A DNA stretch of 64,000 bases from Belnapia rosea (GTDB lineage: Bacteria > Pseudomonadota > Alphaproteobacteria > Acetobacterales > Acetobacteraceae), in NCBI RefSeq assembly GCF_900101615.1, contig NZ_FMZX01000002.1, forward strand, positions 248,001 to 312,000. The letters run 5' to 3'. Position numbers and translations under genes: made by a program. Positions 54,192 to 62,751 of the stretch are shown here, piece after piece. The notes beneath the pieces are model-generated. The model worked only from the letters and a program-made list of their open reading frames with translations. It was not told the DNA's origin and ran no database searches. The stretch's first letter is position 1. Every line of letters begins with the position of its first letter.

Positions 54192-55055
54192 ATGCGGCTC
54201 GGTGACGGACGGGAAAGCGGCAATATCGAGGATCGGCGCGGCAGCGGCGGTGGCGGCTTCCCGATCGGCGTCGCGGGCGGCGGGCTCGGTACGATCGCCC
54301 TGGTGCTAATGGCGCTGTTCTTCGGTGTCGATCCTTCGGTGATCCTCTCGGGCGGCGGCGGGCAGACGGATGCCCCTGTCGTGCGCCAGCAGGGCGCCCC
54401 GGTGACGGAGGGCGGCGAGCAGGACGGGGCACGCCGCTTCGTCTCGCAGGTGCTGGCTACGACCGAGGATGTCTGGACCGATGTCTTCCGCCGCGCCGGC
54501 AATACCTACCAGCCACCCAATCTCGTGCTCTACAGTGGCGGCACGCAATCGGCCTGCGGCTTCGCCCAGACTGCGACGGGGCCCTTCTATTGCCCGGGTG
54601 ACCAGAAGGTCTATCTCGACCTCGCCTTCTTCCGCGACATGGAGCGCCAGCTCAACGCACCGGGCGACTTCGCCCGTGCCTATGTCATCGCCCATGAAGT
54701 CGGCCACCATGTGCAGAACCAGATCGGCGTGCTGCGCCGTGTCGATGGCGAGCGGCGCGGGATGGGCGAGGTGGAATCCAACGCGCTGCAGGTGCGAGTC
54801 GAGCTGCAGGCAGACTGCTTCGCCGGCGTCTGGGCCAACCGCACCCAGCAGATGCGCCGGGTGCTGGAGCCGGGCGATATCGAGGAAGGCATCAACGCCG
54901 CCGCCGCGGTCGGCGACGACCGGCTGCAGCGCCGCTCGCGTGGCACGGTGGTGCCCGAGAGCTTCACCCATGGCAGCTCGGCGCAGCGCGTGCAGTGGTT
55001 CCGTCGTGGCCTGGAGGCGGGCGACCCGCGCGCCTGCGACACATTCGGCGGGTAG
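54192..55055 (+). CDS. YpfJ-family neutral zinc metallopeptidase
   Basis: This 287-residue protein has a Gly-rich cytoplasmic start, one membrane helix (LGTIALVLMALFFGVD) and a periplasmic peptidase domain with the zinc motif HEVGHHVQNQIGVL. ELQADCFAGVWANR supplies the downstream Glu ligand region. The family (COG2321) is widespread, but its substrates are unknown. A long perfect hairpin follows the gene. Confidence 0.9.
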   Translation: MRLGDGRESGNIEDRRGSGGGGFPIGVAGGGLGTIALVLMALFFGVDPSVILSGGGGQTDAPVVRQQGAPVTEGGEQDGARRFVSQVLATTEDVWTDVFRRAGNTYQPPNLVLYSGGTQSACGFAQTATGPFYCPGDQKVYLDLAFFRDMERQLNAPGDFARAYVIAHEVGHHVQNQIGVLRRVDGERRGMGEVESNALQVRVELQADCFAGVWANRTQQMRRVLEPGDIEEGINAAAAVGDDRLQRRSRGTVVPESFTHGSSAQRVQWFRRGLEAGDPRACDTFGG

Positions 55056-55094
55056 CCGTCAGCGCGCCTGAGCCAAGGCTTTTCGAGTTGCAGG

Positions 55095-55135
55095 GAAGCG
55101 GCGTCATCCGTGTTGGACACGGATGACGCCGCTTC
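55095..55135. repeat. Perfect 19-bp inverted repeat with 3-base loop
   Basis: GAAGCGGCGTCATCCGTGT and its exact complement flank TGG. It lies 39 bases after the metallopeptidase stop, in a gap of 224 bases that holds no other gene. The stem is much longer than a normal terminator and lacks a T-run. It could be a transcript-end structure or a dispersed palindromic repeat. Confidence 0.8.
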
Positions 55136-55279
55136 TGCGTTGGGCGCCGCAGCCCGTGCCCGCCGTCGAGGTTCGCGCTGCCGTCTGACCCGTGATGGGA
55201 ACGCGATGGCGGCCTGCCCGTTAACGGTTGCAATGGCACGCCGCAAGCGAGCCATGGCCACCACACGGGAACACAGACA

Positions 55280-55708
55280 ATGCGCACGACGATGATCCGC
55301 CTGGCGCTGCTCGGCGCTGTTGCTGCCATGCCGGCTTACGCCCAGACCTCGCCCGCTCCGACCGCGCCCGCACCGGGCTCGACCAATCGGGCCGCGCCCG
55401 CGCCGACCGCACCGACCGCGACCCCGGCCATGCCGGACCGCACCGGCGCCAATGCCCCGAGCGCCCGCAGCGAGAGCACGCCGCCTGCCGTCACCACGGA
55501 CAACGGCACCCGCACCGCGACGACGCCGGCCGCCGGCGCCAACAGCTTCACCGAGGGCCAGGCGCGCAGCCGCATCGAGGCCGCCGGCTTCACCGGCCTG
55601 AACGATCTGCAGAAGGACGACCAGGGCATCTGGCGCGGCCGCGCGATGCGCAATGGCCAGCAGGTCTCCGTCTCTCTCGACTACCAGGGCAATGTGACGA
55701 CGCGCTGA
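55280..55708 (+). CDS. Small secreted protein with a PepSY-like C-terminus
   Basis: This 142-residue protein has a signal peptide (MIRLALLGAVAAMPAYAQ), a low-complexity Pro/Ala/Thr linker to about residue 80, and a small alpha/beta domain (FTEGQARSRIEAAGFTGLNDLQKDDQGIWRGRAMRNGQQVSVSLDYQGNVTTR). That end resembles PepSY-type periplasmic domains. Function is unknown. It is followed after 33 bases by a glycine-zipper stress-type protein gene. Confidence 0.7.
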   Translation: MRTTMIRLALLGAVAAMPAYAQTSPAPTAPAPGSTNRAAPAPTAPTATPAMPDRTGANAPSARSESTPPAVTTDNGTRTATTPAAGANSFTEGQARSRIEAAGFTGLNDLQKDDQGIWRGRAMRNGQQVSVSLDYQGNVTTR

Positions 55709-55741
55709 GCCTTCCCTCGCACCAAACAGGAGTACTGACCC

Positions 55742-56605
55742 ATGGCGACACGTACCATCGCCCGACTCTTCGATAACTACTCCGACGCCGCTGCCGCCGT
55801 TCGTGACCTCGAGGCCGCCGGTTTTGCGCATGACGACATCAGCCTCGTCGCGCGTGGCGCCGAGGATGGCTCGACCACGACCCCGACCACCAGCACCACC
55901 GATGTCGGCGAGAACGGCCCGGGCCATACCGGCGCCTCCACCGGCACTGGCACGGGCGCGACGCTCGGCACGCTGGTCGGCGGCGGTGCCGGCCTGCTCG
56001 CCGGCATCGGCGCGTTGGCGATCCCGGGCCTCGGCCCCATCGTCGCCGCCGGCTGGCTGGTCGCGGCGCTGACCGGTGCCGGCGTGGGCGCTGCGGCGGG
56101 CGGCCTGCTCGGCGCGCTGACCCAGTCCGGCCTCGGCGAGGAACAGGCCGCGGTCTATGCCGAGGGCGTGCGCCGCGGCAGCAACCTCGTCACCGTGCGG
56201 GTGGATGAAGGCCGCGCGAGCGAGGCCGACTCCATCCTCTCGCGCCACAATGCGCAGGAGCTGGATTCGGCGACCGGTCGTTGGGACGAGAGCGGCTGGA
56301 CTCGGCATGACAGCACCACCGCCGCGCCTGGCACGGCGACCGCCGGCATGACCACGCCGACGAGCGGCCTCGGCACCGCGGCTGGCATCGGCACCACCAC
56401 CGCCGCTGGCCAGATGGGCACCCGCACGGATGCCGGCACCCGCACCGATGCGGCACTCGGCAGCAGCAGCCCCGATGGCACGCCAGGCAACCCGCCCGGC
56501 ACCCAGGCGTCGCGTGGCTTCGACAAGGTGGCGGGCACCAATGTCAGCGGCGCCCATCCGGAGAACGAGGTGAAGACGACGCGGAATCCCGACCCGGCCG
56601 TGTAA
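55742..56605 (+). CDS. General-stress-type protein with glycine-zipper segment
   Basis: The first 40 residues (IARLFDNYSDAAAAVRDLEAAGFAHDDISLVAR) match the N-terminal fold found in general stress protein 17M relatives. A Gly/Ala-rich hydrophobic stretch (TLVGGGAGLLAGIGALAIPG onward) forms a glycine zipper likely inserted in or against a membrane. The last 110 residues are Thr/Gly-rich and disordered. It has 287 residues. Function is unknown. CAGGAG lies before the ATG. Confidence 0.72.
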   Translation: MATRTIARLFDNYSDAAAAVRDLEAAGFAHDDISLVARGAEDGSTTTPTTSTTDVGENGPGHTGASTGTGTGATLGTLVGGGAGLLAGIGALAIPGLGPIVAAGWLVAALTGAGVGAAAGGLLGALTQSGLGEEQAAVYAEGVRRGSNLVTVRVDEGRASEADSILSRHNAQELDSATGRWDESGWTRHDSTTAAPGTATAGMTTPTSGLGTAAGIGTTTAAGQMGTRTDAGTRTDAALGSSSPDGTPGNPPGTQASRGFDKVAGTNVSGAHPENEVKTTRNPDPAV

Positions 56606-56632
56606 GGCCAAGGCCAGGACCAACCGTGAGGA

Positions 56633-57736
56633 TCAGGGGGCCCGTCGCGCGATGACCGCGACGGGCCCTCCGCCGTCCGGGCCCTGATGCTCGGCGCCGC
56701 CGCTGACGAAGATGTCGGTGCGGCCGACGGCCCCGGCAATGACGCCGCCGACCAGCGCACGGGCATGGCGCGTGGCGTTGATGTCGCTGTCATCCCACAT
56801 GATGTGACGCTGGCCGCGGATGCGGCCGTTGGAGGACGGCTCCGCCTTGGCCAGCACGGCGATGAGGCGCTGGGCCGCCACTGGGGCCAGCTGGCCATGT
56901 TCGGTCGGCAGGCCGGCCGAGGCGAGGGCGCGGTGGATGGCGGGCAGGTCGATGGCGTCCTGCATCACCGCATGGGCGATGGCGAGGTCGCCGGCCCAGT
57001 CCGGGCTGTTGCCGAGGATGATGACCTCGCAGCGCTCCAGCTCGACGCCGGCGGAGGCGCTGGCGACGGCGGAATGCTTCGCCCAGTCCTGGCCGATCTC
57101 CTCCGGCGACACGCCGTCGATCTCCCCGAGCGCAAGCGCCACGCCGAGCGCCGAGGCGCCGCGGGAGAGGCCCATGGAGGCATAGGTGTCTCCGGTCGCC
57201 ACGGTGGCGCCGCGGGCAGCGGCTGCCTCCATGCGCTCGCTGGTCAGCAGCGGGCATTTCACCTGGACGTAGTGGACATCCGAGGCGCCGGCGATGCCGG
57301 CCTCCGCCATGGCCGTGCGGACGGCGGCGGCCACGGCCTCCACCTGCGGCATCCGGCCGATCTCCTCCGGGGCGAAGTCACGGGTGAAGGCGGTGCCGAT
57401 GGCCAGCGCACCGGCCGGATTCGCCACCTCTCCCGGCTCGACGGACAGGAGGAGGAAATGGGGCGACAGCCCGCCCTCGGTGCCGCCCGACATCACCATG
57501 GCGATCTGCGCGGCGGCCTCGGCGCCGATGCGGCGGGCGAGCATCATCTGCAGCGACTGCACCGCATAGGCGCGGGTGAAGTCGTTGACGCAGCCATTGC
57601 CCTCCGTCTTGCCGAGGATGGCGACCAGGTTCGCCGGGTCGAGCCGCCCGGCCTCGATAAGGGCCTCGATGGCCGCGGTGTCGCCGGGATGGCGCATGGG
57701 CAGGCGATGCAGGACGGCGCGGCGGGGTTTCGGCAT
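56633..57736 (-). CDS. Ring-opening amidohydrolase (barbiturase / cyanuric acid hydrolase family)
   Basis: This AtzD/barbiturase-family enzyme has 367 residues in three similar domains, each supplying Ser and Lys to the active site. Visible motifs are AILGKTEGNGCVNDFTRAY, MVMSGGTEGGLSPHFLL, VQVKCPLLTSER, GASALGVALALGEI, ILGNSPDWAGD and FVSGGAEHQGPDGGG. The family opens cyanuric acid or barbiturate rings; which one is not decidable by eye. No atzE/F/G-like biuret genes are near. A 12-bp hairpin (56638-56668) covers its last codons. Confidence 0.87.
   Translation of the reverse strand: MPKPRRAVLHRLPMRHPGDTAAIEALIEAGRLDPANLVAILGKTEGNGCVNDFTRAYAVQSLQMMLARRIGAEAAAQIAMVMSGGTEGGLSPHFLLLSVEPGEVANPAGALAIGTAFTRDFAPEEIGRMPQVEAVAAAVRTAMAEAGIAGASDVHYVQVKCPLLTSERMEAAAARGATVATGDTYASMGLSRGASALGVALALGEIDGVSPEEIGQDWAKHSAVASASAGVELERCEVIILGNSPDWAGDLAIAHAVMQDAIDLPAIHRALASAGLPTEHGQLAPVAAQRLIAVLAKAEPSSNGRIRGQRHIMWDDSDINATRHARALVGGVIAGAVGRTDIFVSGGAEHQGPDGGGPVAVIARRAP
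56638..56668. terminator. Hairpin over the 3' end of the ring-opening amidohydrolase gene
   Basis: GGGCCCGTCGCG (56638-56649) and CGCGACGGGCCC (56657-56668) are perfect complements around a 7-base loop. It overlaps the last codons of the minus-strand gene and lies 32 bases beyond the stop of the plus-strand stress-type gene. It may end plus-strand transcripts. Confidence 0.4.
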
Positions 57737-57795
57737 CGGGGGGACTCCCGGCGAGAGGTTTCGGTGGCATCCTGGGCAGGACCGAGGAGACCTGC

Positions 57796-58548
57796 ATGTA
57801 CAGCACCATCACGCTCGCCGAGCGCGGCTATCGCTTCATCCCCGCCGTCTTCCAGTATTCCGGCGGTGTCGCGGCGCTGCCGGGCTGGCGGCTGGAGCGG
57901 GTGCGCTTCGCCGATCCGGTGCCGCTGGCGGCGGGCTTCGCGCGCATTGCGGACTATCTCAAGGGGCGCGGCCTGCCGCTGACCGCCTTCTGCGCCTGCG
58001 AGCTGCGCTCGCCCGCACCCTTCACCGATGCCGGCTTCCGCAGCTTCAACGAGGCCTATGCCGGCGTGCTCGGGGAATGGGGCGTGCTGACGGAGGGCCA
58101 TAATCCGGTGGCGCGCAGCAATGTCTGCCCGGCGATCAGCCCGCCGGCCGAGCCGGGCTTCCATGCCTTCACCTTCGCGCTGCCCGATGCGGAGGCGGGG
58201 CCGAGCTTCGTCGCCGCCGGCAGCGGCGAGAGCCTCGAGGGCAAGGCGACCTATGCCGAGAGCACGGTCGCCTACCGGGACCTTTCGCCGGCCGGCATCC
58301 GTGCCAAGGCGGAGTATGTGCTGGGCGAGATGGAGCGGCGGATGGCGGCGCTCGACGCCACCTGGCAGGTGACGACGGGCGTGCAGGTCTACACCGTGCA
58401 TGACATCCATCCCCTCCTCGGCGATGAGCTGGTGCGGCGCGGGGCGGCACGGCATGGCGTGACCTGGCAGCATTGCCGCCCGCCGGTGGTGGACCTGGAA
58501 TACGAGATGGACTGCCGCGGGCTGCCGCTGGAGCGGGTGCTGCCGTAA
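57796..58548 (+). CDS. RidA/CnbZ-like deaminase-family protein
   Basis: This 250-residue protein looks like the long RidA-superfamily branch that includes the 2-amino-5-chloromuconate deaminase CnbZ. It has FTDAGFRSFNEAYAGVLGEWGV, then NPVARSNVCPAISPPAEP (the RSNV element parallels the RidA active-site Arg), and a late YTVHDIHPLLGDELVRRGAA. Substrate is unknown. It is divergent from the ring-opening amidohydrolase with 59 bases between, suggesting shared catabolic control. GAGGAG precedes the ATG. Confidence 0.55.
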   Translation: MYSTITLAERGYRFIPAVFQYSGGVAALPGWRLERVRFADPVPLAAGFARIADYLKGRGLPLTAFCACELRSPAPFTDAGFRSFNEAYAGVLGEWGVLTEGHNPVARSNVCPAISPPAEPGFHAFTFALPDAEAGPSFVAAGSGESLEGKATYAESTVAYRDLSPAGIRAKAEYVLGEMERRMAALDATWQVTTGVQVYTVHDIHPLLGDELVRRGAARHGVTWQHCRPPVVDLEYEMDCRGLPLERVLP

Positions 58549-58569
58549 GGGGCCGCTGCACTTCAATTC

Positions 58570-58716
58570 CGCTCAAACCGCCTCAACCGAAGTTCTGCAA
58601 GGCGTTGTAAAGGTTGGCTTTTCCTGGTGGATTTGAGGGTTTGAGCGATTGAGGCAGGGTCCCGCCAGAGCGCCGGACACAGCAAGGCCGTGGGCGGATA
58701 TTCCTATAATCCGCCC
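58570..58716. repeat. Low-GC repeat-rich patch between converging genes
   Basis: CGCTCAAACC (58570-58579) recurs inverted as GGTTTGAGCG (58638-58647). GCCTCAA (58580-58586) recurs inverted as TTGAGGC (58649-58655). Further on, GGGCGGAT and ATCCGCCC (58692-58716) form a hairpin. The stretch is clearly A+T-richer than its surroundings and holds no gene. It may be the remnant of a mobile or dispersed repeat element. Confidence 0.55.
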
Positions 58717-58742
58717 GGCCAGCGAGGTCCAGCGGAAAGGCC

Positions 58743-60053
58743 TCAGGCGGCCTGGAGCCAGCCCTGGGCGCCGCGCCCCACCGCCTCGCCGACCAGCAGC
58801 AGCGCCGGCCCGCCGGTGACCCAGCCGGGAGCATCCCTGGCGATGCTGTCCAGCGTGCCGCGGAGCACGCGCTGCTGCGGCGTGCCGCCACGCTCGATCA
58901 CGGCGGCGGGCATGGTGGGCGCCATGCCCTCGGCGACCAGGCCGTCGCGCAGCGGCGCCAGGGTGCTGATGCCCATATAGATCGCCAGCGTCTGGCCGGG
59001 CTGCACCAGGCCGCGGACATCGACGCCGCCGTCGCGCCGGTGGCCGGTGACGAAGGTGACGGCGCGGGCAGCGTCGCGGTGGGTCAGCGGGATGCCTGCC
59101 CCGGCGGCGCAGGCCAGCGCGGCGGTGACGCCGGGGACGACCTCGCAGGGGATGCCGGCGGCGGCCAGCGCCTCCGCCTCCTCGCCGCCACGGCCGAAGA
59201 CGAGCGGGTCGCCGCCCTTGAGGCGGACGACGCGCCGGCCTTCATGGGCGAGGCGGATGAGGAGGGCGTTGATGTCCTCCTGCTTCATGCAGTGATTGGC
59301 CCGGGCCTTGCCGACGAAGATGCGCTCCGCGTCGCGGCGGGCCATCTCCAGCACCGCCTCGGTGCCCAGGCGGTCATGCACGATGACATCCGCCTCCCCG
59401 AGCAGGCGCAGCGCCCGGAGGGTCAGCAGGTCCGCCGCGCCCGGGCCGGCGCCGACGAGGTGGACCATGCCGCGCGGGCGGGTCTCGGCGGCATCGAGGG
59501 CGGTGGCGAAGGCGGAATCGGCCTCGGCCTCGCGGCCGGCGATGGCGAGGTCCGCGGGGAGGCCGCCGAGGGTGGCGTCGAGGAAGCGGCGGCGGGCGGC
59601 GAGGTCGGGCAGGCGCGCCCGCACGGCGGATTTGAAGCGCTCGGCCAGCGCCGCGACGCGGCCGAGGCCGGGTGGCAGCAGGGCCTCGATCTTCTGCCGG
59701 ATCATGCGGGCGAGGACAGGGGCGGCGCCGCCCGAGGAGACGGCGATGGTGACCGGGGCGCGGTCGATGATCGCCGGCATCAGCGCGGTGCAGAGGGCGG
59801 GGCGGTCGACCACGTTCACCGGGATGCCGCGCGCGCGGCAGGCGGTGGCCAGCGCCTGGAGCTCGGACTCCGGCGCGTCGGCGCCGATGGCGAGGGCGCA
59901 GCCTTCGAGCAGGGCGGCGTCGAAGGACACGGCGAAGCGGATCTCGGCGCCGGCCTGGCGGAGGAGATCGGCCTTGCGTTCCGCCACCTCGCCCGCGCCG
60001 AGGACCAGCACCGGCCGGGCCTGGAGGTCAAGGAAGACGGGGAAATGCTGCAT
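58743..60053 (-). CDS. cysG: Sirohaem synthase (CysG)
   Basis: This multifunctional enzyme of 436 residues has an N-terminal precorrin-2 dehydrogenase/sirohydrochlorin ferrochelatase part (FPVFLDLQARPVLVLGAGEVAERKADLL) and a C-terminal uroporphyrinogen-III C-methyltransferase (MVHLVGAGPGAADLLTLRALRLL, VVRLKGGDPLVFGRGGEEAEAL). It converts uroporphyrinogen III to sirohaem, the cofactor of nitrite and sulfite reductases. Its ATG shares one base with the nasA stop, tying it to nitrate assimilation. Confidence 0.96.
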   Translation of the reverse strand: MQHFPVFLDLQARPVLVLGAGEVAERKADLLRQAGAEIRFAVSFDAALLEGCALAIGADAPESELQALATACRARGIPVNVVDRPALCTALMPAIIDRAPVTIAVSSGGAAPVLARMIRQKIEALLPPGLGRVAALAERFKSAVRARLPDLAARRRFLDATLGGLPADLAIAGREAEADSAFATALDAAETRPRGMVHLVGAGPGAADLLTLRALRLLGEADVIVHDRLGTEAVLEMARRDAERIFVGKARANHCMKQEDINALLIRLAHEGRRVVRLKGGDPLVFGRGGEEAEALAAAGIPCEVVPGVTAALACAAGAGIPLTHRDAARAVTFVTGHRRDGGVDVRGLVQPGQTLAIYMGISTLAPLRDGLVAEGMAPTMPAAVIERGGTPQQRVLRGTLDSIARDAPGWVTGGPALLLVGEAVGRGAQGWLQAA

Positions 60054-62620
60054 CAGGCGGGTTCCGGCACCGGCGTGGCGGCCAGCAGGGCGGCGATCTC
60101 GGGCCGGCAGGAGCCGCAGCCCGTACCCGCCTTCGTCGCCTCGCCGACCAGGGCGGGGGTGTTAGCACCTCGCGCGATGCTTGAGCAGATCACGGCTGCG
60201 GTGACGCCGTGGCAGACGCAGAGGGTGGGCGAGGGCGCGGGCCCATCGGCCGGGGTGCCGGCCAGCAGGGCGCGGCGGGCGGCGCTGCCGATGGCCGCCT
60301 CGGCGAAGAGGCCGGCGAGCCAGCCGCGCGGCGGCAGGCCGGCAGGATCGGGGGCGAGGAAGAGGCAGGCCAGCAGCCGGCCGTCCCGCACTAGCGCGGC
60401 GCGGTGGAGGCCGGCGGCGGGGTCCTCCAGCAGGACCCAGGCGGCATCGGGCTCCTCGACCAGGGCGCGGAGGCGGGCGAAGGCCTCGGCGGGCGCCTCC
60501 CCTCCGGCGAGCTCGTGGCGCCAGAGGCCGGGGCCCTCCGGGATGAGCGCGGTCCAGTCGGCGAGCTCGGCGCCGAGGCTGCGGCGGGCCAGGAGGAAGC
60601 CGTGCCATGCCATCGGCGCCGGGCCGAGGCGCACCGGGGTGTGCTTCAGCTCGGGCTGGCCGCTGACCGGGTCCACCGCCGGGTTGACCGAGATGTTGAT
60701 GCGGGCGGCGGGGGCGAAACGCGCCGTCCAGTGCATGGGGACGAAGACGCCGCCGCGGGCGATGCCCGGATCATGGCGCAGGCGGAGGGTGGCGCTGCCC
60801 CAGGGGCTGTCGAGGCGGGCAAGGCTGCCATCCGGCAGCCCGGCCGCATCGGCAGGGTGGATGGCGGCGGTGGGTTCGGGGCTATGGGCCATGAGCCGTG
60901 GCACGGGGCCGGTGCGGGTCATGCTGTGCCACTGGTCGCGGAGGCGTCCGGTCAGCAGGGCAAGGGGGTACTCCGCGCTGGTGGCGTTCGCCGGCGGGCG
61001 GAAGGGCGTGGCGACGAAGCGGGCGGGTGGGGCGAGGCGGCCGCCCTGCTCGCCGCGGCGGGCAACGGGCCAGCGGGTCGGTGGCATCGCCGCGTAGTCC
61101 GCATCGGAGAGGTCGGCGAGGCCGGAGATGTCGAAGGCGCGGGCGGCGGGGCGGGCGAGGCCGGTGAGGGCGGCATGCTCGCGGAAGATCGCGGCCGGGC
61201 CGGACCAGGCGAAGGCCTCGCCCCAGCCGAGGCGGGCGGCGACCTGGGCGATGGCCCACCAATCCGGCCGGGCCTCGCCGGGGGCGGGGCGGAAGGCGCG
61301 CTGGCGGCTGATGACGCGCTCGCTGTTGGTCACCGTGCCGCTCTTCTCGCCCCAGCCGAGGGCGGGGAGGCGGATGCGGGCGAGGTCCACGGTGTCGCTC
61401 TCCCGCGTGCAGTCGGAGGCGACGAGGCAGGGGGTGCGGCGGAGGGCCTCGCGGACCCGGCCGGCATCGGGGAGGGAGATGGCGGGGTTGGTGGCCATCA
61501 CCCAGAGGGCGCCGATGCGGCCCTCGCCGGCGGCGCGGAACAGGTCCACCGCCTTGAGGCCGGGGCCGGCGGCGAGGTTCGGCGCCTGCCAGTAGTCGCG
61601 CAGCGCGGCAGCCTCGGCGGGGACGGCCCAGTCGAGATGGCCGGCGAGGGTGTTGGCCAGCGCGCCGACCTCGCGGCCGCCCATCGCATTGGGCTGGCCG
61701 GTGATGCTGAAGGGGCCGGCGCCGGGCTGGCCGATATGGCCGGCGAGCAGGTGGCAGTTGATGATGGCGTTGGCCTTGTCCGTCCCCGCCGAGGATTGGT
61801 TGGCGCCCTGGCTGAACAGGGTGACGGTGCGGGGCGTCGTGGCGAACCAGTCGAGGAAGGTGGCGAGCGCGGCAGGGTCGAGGCCGGTGTCGCCGTCGGC
61901 CTGTGCCACAGCCTCGGCGAGGCCGGGGGCGGTGCTGCGGAAGCCCTGCGCGTGGAGGTGGCGGAGCAGGGTGTTGAAGAGGGCGACGTCGCAGCCGGGC
62001 GGGATGGGGAGGTGGAGGTCGGCGCCCTCGCAGGAGGCGGTGCGGCGGGGGTCGATCACCACCAGGCGCATGGCGGGGCGGGCGGCGCGGGCGGCCTGGA
62101 GGCGCTGGAACAGGATCGGATGGCACCAGGCGAGGTTGCTGCCGACCAGCACGACGAGATCGGCCAGTTCCAGATCCTCGTAGATGCCGGGGACGAGGTC
62201 CTCGCCGAAGGCGCGGCGGTGGCCGGCGACGGCCGAGGCCATGCAGAGGCGGGAGTTGCTGTCGATATTGCCGGTGCCGAGGAAGCCCTTCGCCAGCTTG
62301 TTGGCGGCGTAGTAATCCTCCGTGAGAAGCTGGCCGGAGACGTAGAGGGCGGTGCCTTGCGGGCCGCCTTCCGCGAGCGCGCGGCGGAAGCCTTCGGCCA
62401 CGGCGTCGAGGGCGGCGTCCCAGCTGGCGCGCTTGCCATCCACCTCCGGGTGGAGGAGGCGGCCGGGCTGGTCGAGCGTTTCGCCCAATGCGGTGCCCTT
62501 GCTGCAGAGGCGGCCGCGATTGGCGGGATGCTCCGGGTCGCCCCGCAGGGTGCCATCGGCGGAGGCGAGGACGCCGCAGCCGACGCCGCAATAGGGGCAG
62601 GTGGTCCGTGTCTCGGCCAT
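60053..62620 (-). CDS. nasA: Assimilatory nitrate reductase, molybdopterin catalytic subunit
   Basis: This cytoplasmic Mo-bis-MGD enzyme reduces nitrate to nitrite for nitrogen assimilation. It has 855 residues. A 4Fe-4S site is at the N-terminus (C8, C11, C15, C39 in CPYCGVGC and RLCSKG), followed by MopB motifs (DSNSRLCMASAV, GSNLAWCHPILFQR, FSQGANQSSAGTDKANAIIN). A C-terminal BFD-like 2Fe-2S domain carries LCVCHG and GTGCGSCRPEI, as in NasA types that receive electrons from a flavoprotein. The ATG at 62620 is set by the N-terminal cluster; the frame continuing further up is a shadow. Confidence 0.93.
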   Translation of the reverse strand: MAETRTTCPYCGVGCGVLASADGTLRGDPEHPANRGRLCSKGTALGETLDQPGRLLHPEVDGKRASWDAALDAVAEGFRRALAEGGPQGTALYVSGQLLTEDYYAANKLAKGFLGTGNIDSNSRLCMASAVAGHRRAFGEDLVPGIYEDLELADLVVLVGSNLAWCHPILFQRLQAARAARPAMRLVVIDPRRTASCEGADLHLPIPPGCDVALFNTLLRHLHAQGFRSTAPGLAEAVAQADGDTGLDPAALATFLDWFATTPRTVTLFSQGANQSSAGTDKANAIINCHLLAGHIGQPGAGPFSITGQPNAMGGREVGALANTLAGHLDWAVPAEAAALRDYWQAPNLAAGPGLKAVDLFRAAGEGRIGALWVMATNPAISLPDAGRVREALRRTPCLVASDCTRESDTVDLARIRLPALGWGEKSGTVTNSERVISRQRAFRPAPGEARPDWWAIAQVAARLGWGEAFAWSGPAAIFREHAALTGLARPAARAFDISGLADLSDADYAAMPPTRWPVARRGEQGGRLAPPARFVATPFRPPANATSAEYPLALLTGRLRDQWHSMTRTGPVPRLMAHSPEPTAAIHPADAAGLPDGSLARLDSPWGSATLRLRHDPGIARGGVFVPMHWTARFAPAARINISVNPAVDPVSGQPELKHTPVRLGPAPMAWHGFLLARRSLGAELADWTALIPEGPGLWRHELAGGEAPAEAFARLRALVEEPDAAWVLLEDPAAGLHRAALVRDGRLLACLFLAPDPAGLPPRGWLAGLFAEAAIGSAARRALLAGTPADGPAPSPTLCVCHGVTAAVICSSIARGANTPALVGEATKAGTGCGSCRPEIAALLAATPVPEPA

Positions 62621-62751
62621 GGGAGGTGCGCCTGTCAGATGCGGGAAGGCTGGTGCCCTTTCGCGGCTTTGCCGCGGAAGGCGTGGCGAAGCTTCGAGCG
62701 TGAGCGGCGACCGGGGCCCCCGCGACGCCGCGTCAGCGGTGTCGTGGGGAA

